In this document: positions 61,205 to 64,000 of the stretch, piece after piece
Layout: each line of letters begins with the position of its first letter
Numbering within the stretch: position 1 is the stretch's first letter
Source of the DNA: Dryas octopetala
Taxonomy: Eukaryota > Streptophyta > Magnoliopsida > Rosales > Rosaceae
Assembly (NCBI GenBank): GCA_963921425.1
Contig: OY992838.1
Coordinates: 14,446,001-14,510,000 of the forward strand
Length of the DNA stretch: 64,000 nucleotides
Direction of reading: 5' to 3'
The notes under the pieces: generated by a model
The model's database searches: none
What the model was told of the DNA's origin: nothing
What the model saw: only the letters and a program-made list of their open reading frames with translations
Program-made: the position numbers and the translations under genes

Positions 61205-61690
61205 GTTTGAACATTGCAAACCTCTATGCTAAATTATATAAAATGAGTTCTTTATACTCGAAGTTCCACGCACCCCAAACAGTTTACTTTTCGTATTGAA
61301 TGAACTTAGCAGTTGGCTAACGATTATCAACATGCTCCATTTTTATTTTTTCTTAATAAAACCTTTTGTAGTCTGAATTTATTTTTTAAACGGTAAAAGT
61401 GGATTCTCAGTATATTTTTATCAACTTTATAGGGTTTACATTGTCTGTTCTCTAGCTCCCTTTCTTGACCTTTCGGATAGTTAAAAATCATAAAATATGA
61501 TAAATTGATGTTTACACATGTCTGTACTCTGTAATGTATATGCATTTATATTTGTACGCTTGCTGGAGAACATATCCTTAAAAATTATTTTACTGTCGAA
61601 CAGACACACCGAATGAAAATTTAGTCCTATTTCCATCCATTCAAAAGCATGCTGATCTTCCCAATCTGAGTACCTCTAGTAGAAAACAAT
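61205..61690. other. Intron or flank behind the last visible PIP5K exon
   Basis: A GTTTGA donor follows the exon at 61205. No continuation of the kinase domain is seen here. Confidence 0.4.
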
Positions 61691-61879
61691 AACAATGTGT
61701 TAATAATTAAACTCGGTATATGGGAAAATGTTGGAATTTTGGAAATGACAATCTCTAATTTCCTTCTTTGGTATCATCAAGAAGGAAATCTTGAAATTCA
61801 ATGTTTAAAAAATGTGGAATTTAGAGGTTATAAATTAAATAGGTGTCATTTCCAAAATCCCAGTATAACGATATTTTAA

Positions 61880-62560
61880 GAAAAAAAAAAAAGTGATCCA
61901 TCACCACTCCGCCACCCCACCACAACCACAAATACCACCATCTCGCTTCCCCTTCTGCCACAACCACCATCGCCGTCGTCGTCGTCACCACCATCTTGTC
62001 ACTAGCTTCCCCATCGTTGTCACCCCCACCCCACCCAACTACCCCTGCCTTGCTTCAGTTGCTTGCCCCCTCCCCCACTGTAACTACCACCACACCCCCT
62101 CCATTGCTGGCATCACCACTTCAATTCTGCATCAACCACCGCCACCACCACCATTGTTGCAGCCACCGGAACTGGCCCCACTACTATGATCTTGCTCCCA
62201 TAACGCTCACCTTTGCAATCACTGTTGCCGCAACCACCTCACCATCTTCCTTCCACTAGCCCTGCCTCTGTCCCAGCCTCTATCACCTCACTCCCACTAC
62301 CACCCCAACCGTTGACACCACCACCTTGCCCCCTTCACCACCAACTCCACCTCCATCGTCAGTTTTGTCACCACCAACATCACTGTTAGCATTTCCACCC
62401 CCACCTCTACCACTAACATTGCATTTAAATTCCATCATGCTTAATAAGTTGGCCAAACAAGATCTTTTACAAGTTCCAGGACTTTAAACTCCATTCTTTC
62501 AATTTCGCAATTTTGAAATTCGCTCGTACTTTCAAACTTCCTCATTCAAACGCACCATAA
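61880..62560. repeat. Possible element with CCA/CAC-rich core
   Basis: A core of imperfect CCA/CAC/GTC triplets (61890-62420) is followed by AT-rich sequence ending ...TTCAAACGCACC (near 62543-62556). In composition and end sequence this mirrors the element at 40575-41335 in opposite orientation. Open frames across it are low-complexity. Confidence 0.4.
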
Positions 62561-64000
62561 GAAGCAACCTGCAGAAAATTGGAAAAATCCGTAAGCAATC
62601 CTTTTCTTTTTACTTTTCTATAAAATTATTATATTATTTTTGTTTGTTCAGTTTACTAATAATTTATATCTTGTGAGATGTAAATTTATCCTTGAACTAT
62701 AATACATCATGACTTGACCAACTCAAGTTGGTTAGAGAAGAGAGATCTTATTCTGCATATTAAAGTACCTTTGTGAACTTTTACTTGTTTATTTTGGGTA
62801 ACGAGGAAAACCCTCATGATTCGCCCCTTATCGGGTCCAAGATCTTACGTAAATCTTGGATATGTAGGAGTTATATATGGGTGTTGCGCTGATGGGGGGG
62901 GGTTCTACCTAGGATGTTCGAGTTTACATCTCGCCCTATGCATACCTTTTACCACTGGGCCACCTGTGCTGGTTGAGAATTTGCACATTTTACTTGCCGA
63001 AAATCGTAGATTTGTTGGATCGGAAAACACATGCTAGGAGTTTTAACGACTAGTTTGAAAATATTCTTCTTTGTGGGGCTAAATTAGATTTTTGTTCTTT
63101 TAGGTCAGTTTTCAATGATTTGAAGGGATCGTCTCCAATGCATATTCATAGCTACGTTAGCAATTGTGTCCACTGAATCATAGGATCCACTAACTGTTTC
63201 TTTGATGCCTCAAATTGATGTGGATGAGATTGTAAAAGGAAAATCATGAAAGGAAGGTTTTCATTTACCATATGTCTGGTGGTCAAAGGGTGCTATTGAT
63301 GTGGAATTGCTAGTTTCCTTTATGTTTTCAAGGGCTTTAACTCTATATAATAATTTCAGATAGGTCAGATTGGAGGGGTACTCCTTCGTAATCTTTGTAG
63401 GAAACAAATGGAGCTTTGCTGAAATGATCACATAATTGAACATGAATGGACTGGTTCTTGGCATGCTAGTTTTAATTGGACCTCTTGATTCCAGAATTTT
63501 TTGTCTGATTCTTGGCAAGCCAATGATTACATGTAGCTCAGGTCAAAGGGAACTGCAATCCCACCATTCCAGTCAGAAGGTTTTTGTTGGTTTTTTGTAT
63601 CATCTTCTGTTTCTTTATCCCTTTAAAATTGAATGTGAAGATTGTAGCTGTGAAGATATTGAAATTGATGGGTTGGGAAATGCTGTGAAGATATTGAAAT
63701 TGATGGGTTGGGAAATGCTAATATTTTTAAAAAAGAATGCATTTGTTGGAAGCTGCTGGGGAGAGATTGTGGGAAGTCAGGATGAATGCTTTTCCTGTGT
63801 TTTTAGATCGTTAGTTACACTATGTAATGATTGTATTTGTGAAGGCCATAGCCCATTGATTGAGGAGGTGAAAGAAAAATGAGTGGTCAAGTTAAGGCTT
63901 CTGCGACCTGAGTTATCGGTGTTGCATTTATTTGATATTTTAATATCATTATATCCCTTTTGCTTCTTACTTGAACAAAATGATCCATCAATTCCATATG
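62561..64000. other. No supported gene to the window end
   Basis: Open frames such as 63436-63882 have no recognisable motif, no codon-like periodicity that I can see, and cross a 35-bp tandem duplication whose length is not a multiple of three. No further PIP5K exon is recognised. Confidence 0.5.
63647..63716. repeat. Perfect 35-bp tandem duplication
   Basis: The unit GCTGTGAAGATATTGAAATT... at 63647-63681 is repeated without change at 63682-63716. Confidence 0.95.

Noticed and set aside
61893-62259. Overlapping open frames of 98 and 87 codons rich in His and Pro
   Set aside because: They translate an imperfect CCA/CAC triplet array; no domain or codon pattern.
63436-63882. 148-codon open frame near the right edge
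   Set aside because: No recognisable motif, and it crosses a 35-bp tandem duplication that would disturb any conserved frame.
1-64000. CRISPR arrays, operons, bacterial-type terminators, tRNA or rRNA genes
   Set aside because: None is seen. This is a plant nuclear sequence, and the repeats present are transposons, microsatellites and tandem duplications.

Overview
This window is nuclear DNA of a flowering plant. The evidence is GT-AG introns, AT-rich intergenic DNA full of LTR retrotransposons and small inverted-repeat elements, and plant-only gene families: a MIK2-type LRR receptor kinase, plant annexin fragments, the RdDM factor RDM1 and a MORN-repeat PIP5K. The receptor kinase looks most like those of woody eudicots, possibly Rosaceae, but that placement is an inference from protein style only.

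Layout. 1-6841: no gene; an inverted-repeat relic, a tandem repeat and a decayed, possibly gypsy-type LTR region. 6842-12057: a complete Ty1/copia element (minus strand) with identical 576-bp LTRs, a 5-bp target duplication and one nonsense codon in pol. 12360-17830 and 21830-27350: two copies of a duplicated cassette, each a LRR receptor kinase followed by the 5' part of an annexin gene. In copy A both genes are broken; in copy B the receptor kinase is intact and the annexin fragment is dead. 27450-33740: a second copia element (minus strand) with identical 448-bp LTRs and one long gag-pol frame. 33863-40060: a short leader-type transcription unit, then a seven-exon gene for a triple CCCH zinc-finger protein. 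42690-45939: an RDM1 homologue (minus strand, two exons) whose 2.66-kb intron holds two inverted-repeat elements. 46408-47141 and 51446-51986: further non-autonomous DNA elements in gene-poor DNA. 53935-57683: a direct tandem duplication of a probable promoter, leader exon and first intron. 57771-61204: exons of a PIP5K9-like lipid kinase with eight MORN repeats and a 1-nt frameshift; its catalytic core lies beyond the window or is missing. 61205-64000: no convincing gene.

The genes do not form one pathway. The main themes are local duplication (receptor-annexin cassette, PIP5K leader, LRR units, CCCH tail repeats) and recent transposition. Two copia elements with no LTR differences that I could see have landed beside the duplicated receptor cassette, and the RNA-directed DNA methylation factor RDM1 itself carries transposon DNA in its intron. 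I saw no clearly new system. The leads I would follow first are the heat-shock-element-like cluster in the first copia LTR, the duplicated PIP5K leader, the receptor-annexin cassette, and the RDM1 intron insertions.
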